The translations under genes and the position numbers were made by a program. Below are positions 22,801 to 34,583 of a stretch of DNA of 64,000 nt, piece by piece; positions within the stretch are counted from its first letter, which is position 1; the number at the start of each line of letters is the position of its first letter. Under the pieces are notes generated by a model that searched no databases, was not told where the DNA came from, and saw only the letters and a list, made by a program, of their open reading frames with translations. The stretch is from contig NC_088102.1 in NCBI RefSeq assembly GCF_036370855.1, positions 22,177,001-22,241,000 of the forward strand. Reading direction: 5' to 3'. The DNA is from Dromaius novaehollandiae. Its lineage: Eukaryota; Chordata; Aves; Casuariiformes; Dromaiidae.

Positions 22801-25800
22801 GTAGGATTTTCCTATAGGATAGATTTTGGGTTTTTTTCAGTTTTCCCACAAACCTGCTCTGGGAGTTGAGTTGGTATTTCAGTTTGCATTCAAGTCTTGG
22901 TTTATACCAAGAAATTTTTCCAGTGTAACCAAAAGCTTTTTCTGAGTAGGACTTTTAATCCAACTAATGGATTAAATTTCCCTTTCTGAAATTGTAGTCA
23001 AGACAAGGCAAGTTGTTCTTTTTTACATGTTAGAGTGATTCTATCCTAGATTTTAATTCAACCCACCTTCTATACAACTTGCTTTGTCTTGATTATGGTT
23101 TTTGAATGAGTTAGTAAGCGCCTGCTAGCAAATATGATCTAACATTTTTCTTGCTTTTCTCTTTTTTTGTTCTTTCCTGAACAAAATCTTAGAATCACTT
23201 CTGAATTTAGGTCTGTGTTTTTCCTGGGTAGTTATTTTGATTTTAAAATAATATACATGCGTATCACCTACCTCATCCGCTAAGCTGCTCTTTCAGTAAC
23301 AAAGTCATGAAACCAACAAGGAATTTTACCAAATTGGTTGTTACAGTTAGAGTCCATTCTCAGCTCATTGTCAGCACTATATTGTACTTCACAAATAAAC
23401 AAATACTTCATCCTGATTCTATATCAAAATAACAAGCATTGTATTTTGAAATAAATGTTTAAAAAGGAAAACAAATGTATAGCACTGATTCTAGGATGAG
23501 AAATAGAAGAGTTTGAGAGACCTTATATCTTAACTGACAATGGGGATTTTTCATGTTGCTCATTGTTTTTTTAAAAAAAAAGACAAAAGAAAACAAAATA
23601 AATTTGGAAGAAAGAGGAAATATGCTAGCTAGTTTACACAGAACATCCTCAAAGAGCATAACCAATGTGAGGTTACTACAAGAAACTGCTGATGTTCGTG
23701 TGACCAAATCTTTATTTTAAAGGAAACTAACTCAGCAAAGCTGTAAGTTACAGTGAATGTCAGAGAGACAATGTTCTATGAACCAGCAAGGCATTAGAAA
23801 GAGTTCAGCTATGTAAGTGCAGATGAGGATCCAGCAAGCTACCCCCATAAGAGCTGTGTCATCACCTGTGGTTAGAAAGACCTCTTCTGGGATGCAGGTG
23901 AAATCAGAGTCACCCCAGGGTAGCCCTTGCTGATATGATAGCACAGAACTTTGTTGCATATGTGGAAATGCTGATTTGCCAGCATCACTTTGACATTTGA
24001 GAAGCCTGACTGTGCCTGTGGTCTCATCGTCTCAGATACATTGGAATTAACTAAGTGGCATATAATTATCTATGATATTTATGTGACTCCAGTTACTGTA
24101 CAGCTGCCCAGTTATTGTTGGTGTCAGCTGTAAAGCTAGTGTAACAGCTTTGGCCCAAAGAGATACTTCTCTTGCCATAGTTCTGCTGATTGTGCCAAGA
24201 AAAGCTTTTTCTGTCTTTTTGCGTCTTTGCTTTTTATAGAATACCTAGGGGCACCAGGTTGTTAAGACTCAGAATTAACATGAGGAAGGAGAGAAAATAA
24301 ATCAGGATATAGATGATGGATTTTTTGAATACATTCAGTGGAGATAGAAATCCACCTTGGCACAGACGAAGGTAGGAATGAAGAAAGTGGATTCAGACTG
24401 TGAATTCTTGTGAGATGAAGCCCAAATAAATCCTTAGTAAAGAATATCTCCTTTATTACCTAGATTCTGTCATTCTTTTTTGTCTTTCACCTTTTGCACT
24501 TGATCAATTTTTTTAGGACATTTTGGGCTGAAATTAAAGTGTAGATTATTAATTTCTGTGTGGCTGACTTTGGATAACTGGGCAGTTAAATTTGAGGACT
24601 CTGGAATTCATCAAACAAAATTAGAAGTTATTTGCCAGTCCCTTCATCTGCCCGCATTCTTAGTAGCTTTAACATATGTCAACAAGTTCACCGCTATTGG
24701 TGTAAGGTATGGGAAGAAAGGTAAACTTGTATAACTGCCTTTAAACAGATACCAGTGCTATGTAATTTAAAGACAACATGGTTCTGAGCATACAAATCCA
24801 TTTTCCACTTTGTAGGAACTTTAATAGCCTTTGCATAAGTAAATGAGGCATTTTCTTCAAGCATTACCCTAAAACCTAAGCAGTTCCTATACGCTGTTGA
24901 CTGTCTCAAGAAGTATATTGTGTAAAATATGCAACATTAGCCAAATTCATCTGTTTGTTCAAGCCAGGATTTTTTGTGTAAGGGAATGCATAGCTGTGTA
25001 TGTTAAAATTATTTTGTTCCTTACTGAATATGATCCTGGCTTGCTTGGGGATAGTTTTTCCAAGACATCTTGTCATCTTAAAAAGCCGCTAAGTATCTAG
25101 TGGGTACCTCATCTTTTTAAATAGCTTTGCATATGTGGGAATCAAAATATTTTATAAAATCTAGACCCTGAGGTTTATACAGCGACATAATCTCAACCTT
25201 TTATCTGTGCTCATCTATTGTGATGTTTTGTGATGATGAAAGTTTTTTGTCCATAGGACTCATGTTTGGGGTGAAGAAGAGTAAACCTTCAGTAGTTCAC
25301 AAAGCTAAGCTAAAGTCAAGGATCCACATTCTGCTATGATTTAACGATTGTATCTTTGCTGAAGTAGGAGGAGGTGCTTCAGATTGTCAAAAGTGTGAAA
25401 TGAGAACAGAATCTTTCCCTAACATGCATCACTGTGAATTTTAACACCATACATATGTCTAAAATCTAAAGCAATTCATATCTATATTTGGCTTTGGAAG
25501 CAATATGACATTTGAGTGAGCAGTTTTCTCAACGAGAATTAAAGATAGAGCATAAAGGTGTCTAATGCAGAGTAAAATCACGTATAAATCGCATATGAGT
25601 GAATCAGTGAAAAACTCAGGCTGCAACCTCTTTGATTGATTCATGAATAGTTTATGTCCTCTTCATCTTTTTATTAAGCATCGTTATTCCTGATTTTATG
25701 ATCCTACCTGCTCTGAAAACAGCACAGTCCCTGATCGCTGACAGGTCTCTGATGAGTCGGGTTTATGCTACTGTGCTGTTCAAACAAACTCCCATTTGAT

Positions 25801-26724
25801 GTTGCAGAATGAGAAAAAGCAATCCCCAGCAGTAATATTAATGTTACACCTCACCACCTCTATTTCAGCTTCAGCTATAAAGATAGCTATTGGTATTACT
25901 ATAGAGAGAAGTATGTTGAAGTAATGACATAGTGAATGTCTGGATCAAAGTCACAGCAAGCCAGGAAGAGAAGCCTTTCCAAGGTCTGATCTAATCAGTT
26001 AGGTGTGATCAACTCTTCCTACACAAAAGGAGAGTTCACGAATGTTTCTTGGGCTGGAAATCCTCATTAAAATCTTTAATGGATGGCAGGAAGAATTTGT
26101 GTTTTGGTGGAAATGAAGCAGTCAATGGATCTGTCATATTCTGAGTCTCCTCTTCCCCATTTTCTTCCCATGTAAGGTTTTGACAGTTATATTTGGTGCT
26201 TGGCCCCATGCCATTCATAATCCTGTTGAAACTTCCTTTTTGTATCACTCATATGTCAAACAGCAAAGGAAGACCAGGTTCTGTTACGGAGAAGAGCGTA
26301 GTTCCCAGATATTTTCCCAGAGTGTTCTCCAGTTCCTTTTCCCCTTTCACTTGTAATATATGCTTGAAAGATGTGACATGGTACTTAGGAAAGACACATG
26401 TTCTATATGCATTAGCAAAGCCTGTTAAAATCTCTGTGGAGTATTTTTCACTTTGCCGTGCACGAGAGCAATTTTTCATTGTTTAGAGTGCTCCATCTGC
26501 ATTGTTTTATTAAAAAAAATGAGAAGAAACAGTGAAGCTCCATCAAAGCGCTTTTGGCAAATGATCACAAGCATAAATGGAATCATAGACAAATCACTGC
26601 ATTCAAGTCAGTCACCTGCTTCCTGCTATGGCACTGGTTTTCCAGCAAGCAGAGAATGCTCATGTTTGACCTTTTCTCAATGAGGAGTAGCTGCTCTTTA
26701 GCTAAATTCTCTGCTGCATATGAC
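19847..26724. other. AT-rich non-coding DNA, no gene seen
   Basis: No coding frame or transposon was recognised. It contains a T19 run (22574-22592), a 7-bp inverted repeat around TTAT at 22895-22912 and an exon-like splice-site pair at 21905-21951. Confidence 0.6.
22574..22592. repeat. T homopolymer
   Basis: A run of 19 thymines. No adjacent retrocopy or LINE body was recognised on the minus strand, so it is called a simple repeat. Confidence 0.85.
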
Positions 26725-26862
26725 TGGATAGGACCCTGAGCAATTCGATGTAATTGCAGAACTGAATCTAACTTAGACATTGGCTGTGCTTTGAGTGGGC
26801 ATTGGACTAAAGACCTCTGGATATCATTTCTATCCTAAATAACTCCATGATTCTAGAACAGT
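26725..26862 (+). mobile_element. CR1 3'-end fragment
   Basis: The right part reads TTGGACTAAAGACCTCTGG followed by a T/C-rich stretch and ATGATTCTAG. This is the conserved CR1 3' terminus (family form: TTGGACTAGATGACCTC, then CCTTCCAACC, then ATGATTCTATG). The preceding bases TTGGCTGTGCTTTGAGTGG also fit. Divergence is clear, so this is an old, short copy. Confidence 0.75.
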
Positions 26863-29800
26863 ATTTTGGTTTTCTTAGGTCCAGGCTGTGGGGCTTGGGG
26901 TTGAAGTACGGACCTCTCATTTCCACAAGAAAAAATGAATTGTAGCTTTCAGAATACTTCCTTAAGCTAATCCAATAAGTAGTATCCTCTGGAAAGACTG
27001 AGTTGGCCAGTAAAAAGAGGTGACGCCAATTTGTAAAACACACAGAGACTGCGTTATATTTCTCCATCACAACTCATCTCCTTATCCTTGGGATTCGCAG
27101 ACTAGCCAAGTAAATCAGATCTCAAGCCATGGTTCAGAGCCCTAAAAATCAGAAGAAAGGAAAGCCCAGCCGGCCTGTTGACATAGCCTTGTGTCTCAGA
27201 GGTTCCGTATTGTCCACAGGGCAGGCTCTGCCCTGACCCAGCCTTGTGTGGAAATGCCACTAGCCATCCATTTGGTATGTTGTCAGTGTGTTTTGAGAGT
27301 GTGTCCTGGATGTCCTGGTCAAGAGGTGGCAGGTTTCTCTCTTTACCTCTTCTTGGACATGCAGATTTAAACAGGGTAAAGTGAAGGACAGTGGTTGACA
27401 TCTTTCTTTTTCTGCTTTGGAATTAAACTGATTATTGCCTCTTGGTGTTTTATGAGCTGCCTGAAAAAGGTGAAAGGATAGTATAAAGCTCTCCTTCTGA
27501 GGACTATGCCAGCAGAAGGCATACAATGTGGCAGAAACAGCTGCACTGAAAGCCTTCTCTCTGTGGGGTGGAGCTAATGACAAATAGCTCTGAGATGGAA
27601 GGATGAAAAACTGGGGAGGTACTACACTTGCAGCGATAGCTTTTCTAGCTATATTTTAAAGTCCAAATTGCACTAGTCATTTTGACAATAATTGCATCTG
27701 GGAAAAACTGAGAAATAATGCATAAGTTCTAGGAAGAAGTTAGAAATATATTTATAAATGTATTCACTAGTATTATTCTACAAAGAATTTGTAAATAAAT
27801 GTTTAAGGCTAACACATTTATAATACTCCTAAAAGGATAATCTCTGTGCCCATTTTATTTCAGATGTAATTTTTGCTTTCTGAGTAAGCTTACCTTTATT
27901 TACCTGGTAAATAAACTGTGGCTGTGAATTCAAATTTTGCTTTTGCCAGGATGTCTTTGAGCAATGCTTAGCATCACTACATGTGGTAATTATGAGCAGA
28001 GCAATATCAATGCTTGGGTTTGGAGACAATTAAACAGAGGATCACAGTTGTAAGACACATGAACTATAGATAGATGGAGATAGTTATAAGGAATATCCAG
28101 AGAGTCATCTTTGCAGTGTCTTCTTCTCAAGAGAAAACTTTCTATTTTTTGCCTACATGGAATTAGATAGGATCTGAACATTGCTTTTAAACAAAGCTTG
28201 GGAATCAATCACTCTGCTTATCTACATACCCATAGCTAAACCCTGAAGGGCGGAAGAGAGGAAAATTGCTTAAATACCTTAGAGGATATTGTTGCAAGAC
28301 ACTAATGATGCTGCTTTTGGCACAAAGACATAGATAAAAGGAAACACAGAGACAGACAGCAAATATCAATCTATTAGGGACCTTAGCAGAGAGAAATACC
28401 TATATAAAACACATTTATATAAATCATTTCACCTTCTTGCTTCAATTTTACTGTCTCCTAAATAGTTCTAATTAGTGTTACCTATCTGAAAGGGTCTTTT
28501 AAGGATCATCCTTGTGCATTGTACTCACATGCATTCAAAATTAGCTCAGATATTTAGTAAGTAATGTCACTGTAATTTCAAAATTGTGATTGCAAAAATG
28601 TGAATTAAATTTCAAAAAATTCCAATAGGGATAGTTTTTACAGTTATTCAAAAGTACAACTTCTGAAAGTTATCTGCTGCTTCACTGCTGTTCACTCATT
28701 ACCGTTACATGGACTTTATAGGAAAATCCCTGTTGCTCAGAGAAAAGATGATGGAATCTCATGCTACAAATCTCCTCTAAGCCAAGAAATTCTAACCCAC
28801 TTGCAGCTCAGGTCAGTTTTTACTCAGGACACTTGATTCAGTAGAGAGCTGCTAGTATGTAGTTGTCTCAAGTGAGTTTACTCATTACTTTTGCCTTAGG
28901 GTTCTCTGCCTTGGGATAACTCATTAATGGAGCAGTGGACAAATCTGTCATGTTTCATCACTGATGGCCTTATTCTTAAGTGAATATAGCTGAAAGTCAG
29001 GATTGATCTATTTGAAATAAAAGGTAGTATAAAATTGGTGGGACAGCAGGATAAGGTTCTGAGCATTTTACAGCATAATTCTATTGGATTATTGTCTTTA
29101 ATGACAACAAGAGCAAGATGAGGCCTTTTGTATCTTATTAAGGGGAATTCTGCACAATCTTAATATATTTTTGAGGAACTGTGTGTTCATTTATCTTAAT
29201 TTTGCCCTTTGTTACTTTAATTCTGTTGCAAGGCTGGAAAAAAAATATGTTTGATAGTATCAGAACTTGCTAAACTAAGGTCAGGGGAGGAAAATTCCTG
29301 CAAAGTGTCTAATAGCTATACCACTGGTAGAAGGCATCCAGCACTTTGGTATGCTGGGCCTGTGAAATTGAAACAAGAGGTTCCATTGGTATTAAGGAGA
29401 ATTCACGACTGATTTTTAGCCTGAATATCAAGGCTATAAGGACCTTAGTGAGTTGGTAAATTAAGGCACCTCAGCTACCCCTTTATAGTTTTTTGCATAG
29501 CCTTTCTAACAACCTACAGGCATGTAATCTTCTGGGTGCTGCTTATCATTGAGTAAGCAATGTAAAATATGTCCAGTTAAACAAAAAGTGTGAAACATTC
29601 CGCTGCAGTGTTTTGGTTACCCTTGCTTCCTGTTCCCAGCATCCAGATTTACAGCCTTCCTTGACAGAGCTATCAAGAGTCTTTTCTCCTAAGAAAATGA
29701 AATTATACATATCACATTTCCTTTAAGGGTGAGGTTTCTAAATAACATCACAGTTCTTTTTATATAACTGGTACTCTGGGAGTGGCTTTCTTCTGTGTTC

Positions 29801-32800
29801 TTTGATACTGCATGCTGGCTTCACTGGCTTACCTTCTAATTTCTGCTCATTTCAGTGAGGAGAGTTTCAGGTGTGTTGTGCTGATGATTTGCATGAGCAA
29901 TTCTTCGTTCCATATGCAATACTGTGGTTTAACTTTCGATGGGAAAATAGAATTCACTGTATTTGACCTATTTATTGCTTTTCTGTTCCAGTTTAGTACA
30001 GAAGAATCACAGACAGCAAGGTATGCATGTTTGCTTACTGTGTCACTTTTGGTAAATCAGATAGAAAAATCTTCTGTAATCAGTTAACCTTTAACTTAAT
30101 AATACTTTTGATAAATTGCTTGTATACAGTAGGTTATCAAACCCAAACATTAAAGACTTCAATTTGACAGTGCATGAATGAATCATACAGACACAAAAGG
30201 CCAAATTTACAATTCTTTACCTAGAGTAAAGAAAAAAAATAACAGTTTCAAGACCTGCATTAATAACTGAATACAGAATTTTAGATCTGGCCTAAGGAAG
30301 TTAAAGAAATAGCTGTTCTGTGACTTACTGTATGGCACCCTTAGGAAAGTCTTCCTTATATATATATTTTTTTCCTTTTCTTTTCTTAATTTAACCTCGT
30401 TTCTTGTACCTCTTTGGCTTTCTGCTGTGTTTCCTCCCTTCTCCTGCTGGAATCACACAACTTCAAGCATGTGAATGACAACATATTTGACAGCCTTTGG
30501 GATTGTGAAGTATCCAGTGGGAGCAAACCTTCCTAATATGCTCGTAAGGTTAGTGTGGATACTGTTGTGGATAAGTGTCGTATGTTCTTCTGAGCCAAAA
30601 GTGGCTAAGTGTAAAGTGATTGCAGCCAAACCTTTCCTCACAACAAAAGGAGGAAAGACTGAAGAAACCTTCACTAGATAGTGAGTTGGAAGAGTATAAT
30701 GCTTTCCAATTTATAAAACAAGGCTCCTTTCAAAGTACTTTGCAAACATTAGGTCTGCTTCTCATTTCTGTCACTTTCACAGTGTAAAGAGGCCTTACAG
30801 AGGCTGTAGATATAATTTATTTGAACTTTATGATACTTTGTGTTGCTAGAACGTTGTGCTGAGGCGTTAGTGTAAATAAGAATTAAGAGCCAGCTTGTGC
30901 CATTAAGTTCTTCATTGGCCTTATTTAGAGAAGGAGGCAAAACAACTTTGCAGTGCAGCCCTGACTGCAGAAGGGAAATGTCTCCTTCAGTCTCCCGCAG
31001 GAATCAAGCAGGCCTTCTCTTCAGCAGGGGGGTGTGTGCATGTGTGTGTGTGCGCACACGCAGAATTGTTTGCAAGCTTAACTGCTTTCCATCCCTTTTT
31101 AGGTGGCCCGCAACTAAAGAGGCACAAGTGTAGAAAAACCTCTCTTAAGGAGATGATAGTAAAGCAAGTATACCTGGCACATCTGTTGGAAAAAAAAATA
31201 GAGGGATGCAGGTTGTAATTTCGTGGCAAGCTTAGTGAGGACAGCTGAAGTAGCTATTGATCTCGAAGGCAGCACTGGAGTAGCAGGAATCTACCAATGA
31301 TTTCAGCTTATACTAATATGTTAAAACAAATAGACACAGTAGCCCATTTAAGTTTGTCTGAAAATGTGCTCCATTTTCCCAGCTGCAGAGGTAATAATTA
31401 TAATAATCATTGGCAGATGAGCAGGATAGTGAGTATAGTGAGCATTTGCCATGGTTGCCATCCCTATTATACCATACCACCTAATATGAGAAAACATCCT
31501 GAGATCATGAGAAAAAGATAGTGCATCTCCTCTGCCATTGTACACCCTCATAATAGCCAGCTAAAATATGGTTTACACAAGCTCCTTTTGATACTGGCAA
31601 AGATAACTGTAGACTATTTACAATTGGTAAGTGGAAAACTCAAAGGCGAAATGTCATTTTCTGGGTCAGAAACAGAATCAGTGTCCATGTTTGAAATGGA
31701 GTGCAGGAGCCCTGCCTTGTATCCTGTGCTCCCACTGTTAAATCATACCTCATAGAGCTGAACAGTGGTGATGAATGTGCTGTGGAATTTGCTTTGCAAA
31801 ACAAATATTTAACTTTCTACAGATTTTGAAGACCTGATAAAACTCTCAAGTGTCACCTAACCAATTTCCCTTTCCTTTTAATCAAATAATCTTTCTTTTT
31901 TCTTTCATCCAAATGTATGGTTCAAATAAAATTGGAAAGTCCATTTATAATTATCTTCAACTATCATCCATGTGAGTAGCCTTTACAGATTCATGGAGTT
32001 CAGAACAAGACTTTGACAGAAAAATTTCCATAAAAAATATTGCCTACTTCAAAAATAAGAATTGCATTTGCTATTAGTCAAGAGAGCTGATGCTTCCTTC
32101 TTGCTTTCAGCTGTGGAGAGGTGAACAAACACCAAATGTGAATGCCCAGTTAGAATACATGACATGAGCAGCCTTGGCACTGCTCCGGAGCGCACAGGTT
32201 TGTGGTGGAAATTCCATAGCAGGGAAGGGCAGACCTGGAGCCAAACAGGTACTCGAGAAAGCAAGATAGGGAGATAGACAGCTCCTTCCCCAGCATGGGA
32301 ATGCCTGCATGAGCGAATAATTCACCTGGCTCCTATCTCCAGAACAGGAGACTGGAGATCACAAAAGGAATTCAGCATGTGACAGGACTTTTTTTTTCTT
32401 GTTTAACCTAGCTTCTTTTGGAAATTGAAGGCTTTCCCATGTTTGGGTAGAAAAGCAGAGACATCACAGATGCTGAAAGATGTATCCAAATATTAAGTTG
32501 GTAGGAAAAGCTGGTCTGCAAATGCAGTTTAAACGAGGGCTTCTGTACAGGGGAATTTATGCAGTTGTTTTTCAACTGTTGTCGTTAAAGTAATGAAAGA
32601 TATTACCTACAACATTTATTGTGCTTATTCACTTGCATCACCCTAAATTTGTAACAAGATTCCAATTTTCCAAAAATTTTTTTAGTTTAAGATGTTACAG
32701 GTTCAAATGTGAATTTTTTTATGTCAGACTTTATTCCTTCTTTATTCTGTATAAGAAGCAAAGGAGATCTTTTAGAAAGGTTGAAATATTTCATTTTAAC

Positions 32801-32955
32801 AAGCTTTGAGATAAAAACATGCTTAAAAAAGCAATTTAGGCTTAGAAATTATGTGGAAGGGAGCTGAATATGAAATGGAAAATCTCATTATGTTACAGTA
32901 TATGTTGGTGGAGTGCCCACAGCTTCAATATTACAAATAATCCTGGTCTTCCTAT
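26863..32955. other. AT-rich non-coding DNA, no gene seen
   Basis: Nothing protein-like was found. A (TG)n-type tract with a 12-bp GC-alternating palindrome lies at 31031-31060, and an exon-like splice-site pair at 29992-30020. No transposon family was recognised. Confidence 0.6.
31031..31061. repeat. TG/CA dinucleotide tract with palindromic core
   Basis: Alternating TG runs into the 12-bp palindrome GTGTGCGCACAC (31048-31059). Alternating purine-pyrimidine DNA like this favours Z-DNA and is often length-polymorphic. Confidence 0.8.
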
Positions 32956-32959
32956 CCTA

Positions 32960-33480
32960 AAATGGCATGCAGTAAAACAAGAAAAGGTACAGAGAAAGGA
33001 GAGAAGACTGATTAAAGAAACGGATGGCTTCTATATAGAATGTGCAAATAGATTAGGATTATATGTTACAGAAAAGACACAATACAAGGGGAAAACTATA
33101 GAGATCTGAAGAAGCATTATTTGCCTGGAGAAGGCATGATTACATGCAGTGATTATTCACTGCTTCTCTGAATACGGAAAGTAATGGAAATCATATTAAT
33201 TTTTCATATGGTAGACTCAAACCAGACAAAATGATTGTTTTTTCCACACAACAAAGTATTAATCTGTGGAACTTGTTGCTACAGTGTGCTGTAAATGCCA
33301 AAAATTTACATAAATTAAAAAACTCACTAAGCAAACTCTGAGTAATCTATCAAAGTCTAATAAACGTTAGATATAAACTGTTACTCAGGAAGCCCTTAAC
33401 TTCAGATTTGATGTCTGTACAAGGAGAGCACCCTTTTAATAAAATCTGCTGTGTTTCTGTACTCTTCCTTAGTATGTCCC
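32960..33480 (+). mobile_element. Ancient CR1 fragment, C-terminal pol plus 3' region
   Basis: The best-preserved part lies at about 33215-33320. It contains AAACCAGACAAAATGATTG, TTTTCCACACAACAAAG, TTAATCTGTGGAACTTGTTG and GTAAATGCCAAAAATTTAC. These follow in order the old amniote CR1 3' region (family text: AAACAAACAAAAGGAAGTA, TTCTTCACACAAC, CAACCTGTGGAACTC, GGCCAAGAC). Upstream, 32990-33120 fits the end of ORF2 weakly. No frame is intact. It is far more diverged than the copies at 17.6-19.8 kb. Confidence 0.75.
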
Positions 33481-34543
33481 TTGGTCAGCACTAAAGACAA
33501 GAAACAGGGCTTTGTGGATCTTTCATTCTACCTACCTAAACTACTCTTTTTTGGAAAAAAAAATTCATAGTTTAGGAAAACAAAATATTTTGATTGTCAT
33601 AAAAATGTTTTCCAGGTGTTTTTCTTCAAATTTTAGCTTGCTGTTTTGGCTCAAGGTAAAAAAGTAATATAAAAAGGCAAGTACTACCTATTTGCAAGAC
33701 AGAAAATCTGTTTTCCTCCCACATCTATTCATATGTACTTACAGTCATTACAGGTACAAATGTACTGCTAGGAAGGATATTTAAACATGTAATTACATTA
33801 AAGATACAGCTAGTAAAGTAGTAAAACAGGCAGAATCACATAACACAAAAGTAAAGCTTATTTTACATTGGACTACATTTACAATGACATTTTACTATTA
33901 TTTTTGAGCAGATCTATTGAGGAGATTAAAGAATCCGTTCCTATCTTTTTGCGGTGGTTTATCTTGGGACTAGTTTGCTTTGCTCTTTTCCTAAGTTAAT
34001 TTGCCTGACTATCACCATCTAATCTTCTAAAAGAGCAAAGGAGCTATATTTTAACAAAACAAAGTAAGTGCATTTTTTATTATGCTCTGCCCTGCAGTGA
34101 AATTAATTCTACTGCTCTTGCTTTGTAGCTAATTATACCACCTCTTTCACATTCTTACTAAGCATAGATCTGCCTCTTCTGGTGATCGTTGCAGAACTAC
34201 CCTGATCTATATGAGTAGGGGACACTTAATCCTGACAGAACGTACCAAAAAGAATTGAATAAGAAAAAATGAAAAAGAAGAAACCCTCAAACAGTTAGCA
34301 GCAAATCTGGCGTTATCTCCCTTAAATACAATATACTAGGTGTGCAAATTAGCTTTCACATCATGACATTAGGAAGGTTTTAGTTAGTGTTTATCAGAAC
34401 TACGCTACTATTACTACTTTTAATTCAAGGAATCCTGATGTTGCAAAGGAATAAGTAGGTTTATAGGGAGAGGTAATATTTCTTTGTTAAACTAACTGAT
34501 GTAGCTGGAAAACTAGACAAGCTTTTACTCACACAGACCTTTC

Positions 34544-34583
34544 TTTTGGCCTGAAAAAAAAGCCTTTTTTTTCAGTGCCAGAA
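34544..34583. repeat. Hairpin: 11-bp perfect stem extended to about 18 pairs
   Basis: CTGAAAAAAAA (34551-34561) and TTTTTTTTCAG (34565-34575) are exact reverse complements around a 3-base loop. Past a single bulged T at 34576, the flanks TTTTGGC and GCCAGAA pair too, with one G-T wobble. An A/T-rich stem with a short loop can extrude as a cruciform or fold in RNA. Confidence 0.85.
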
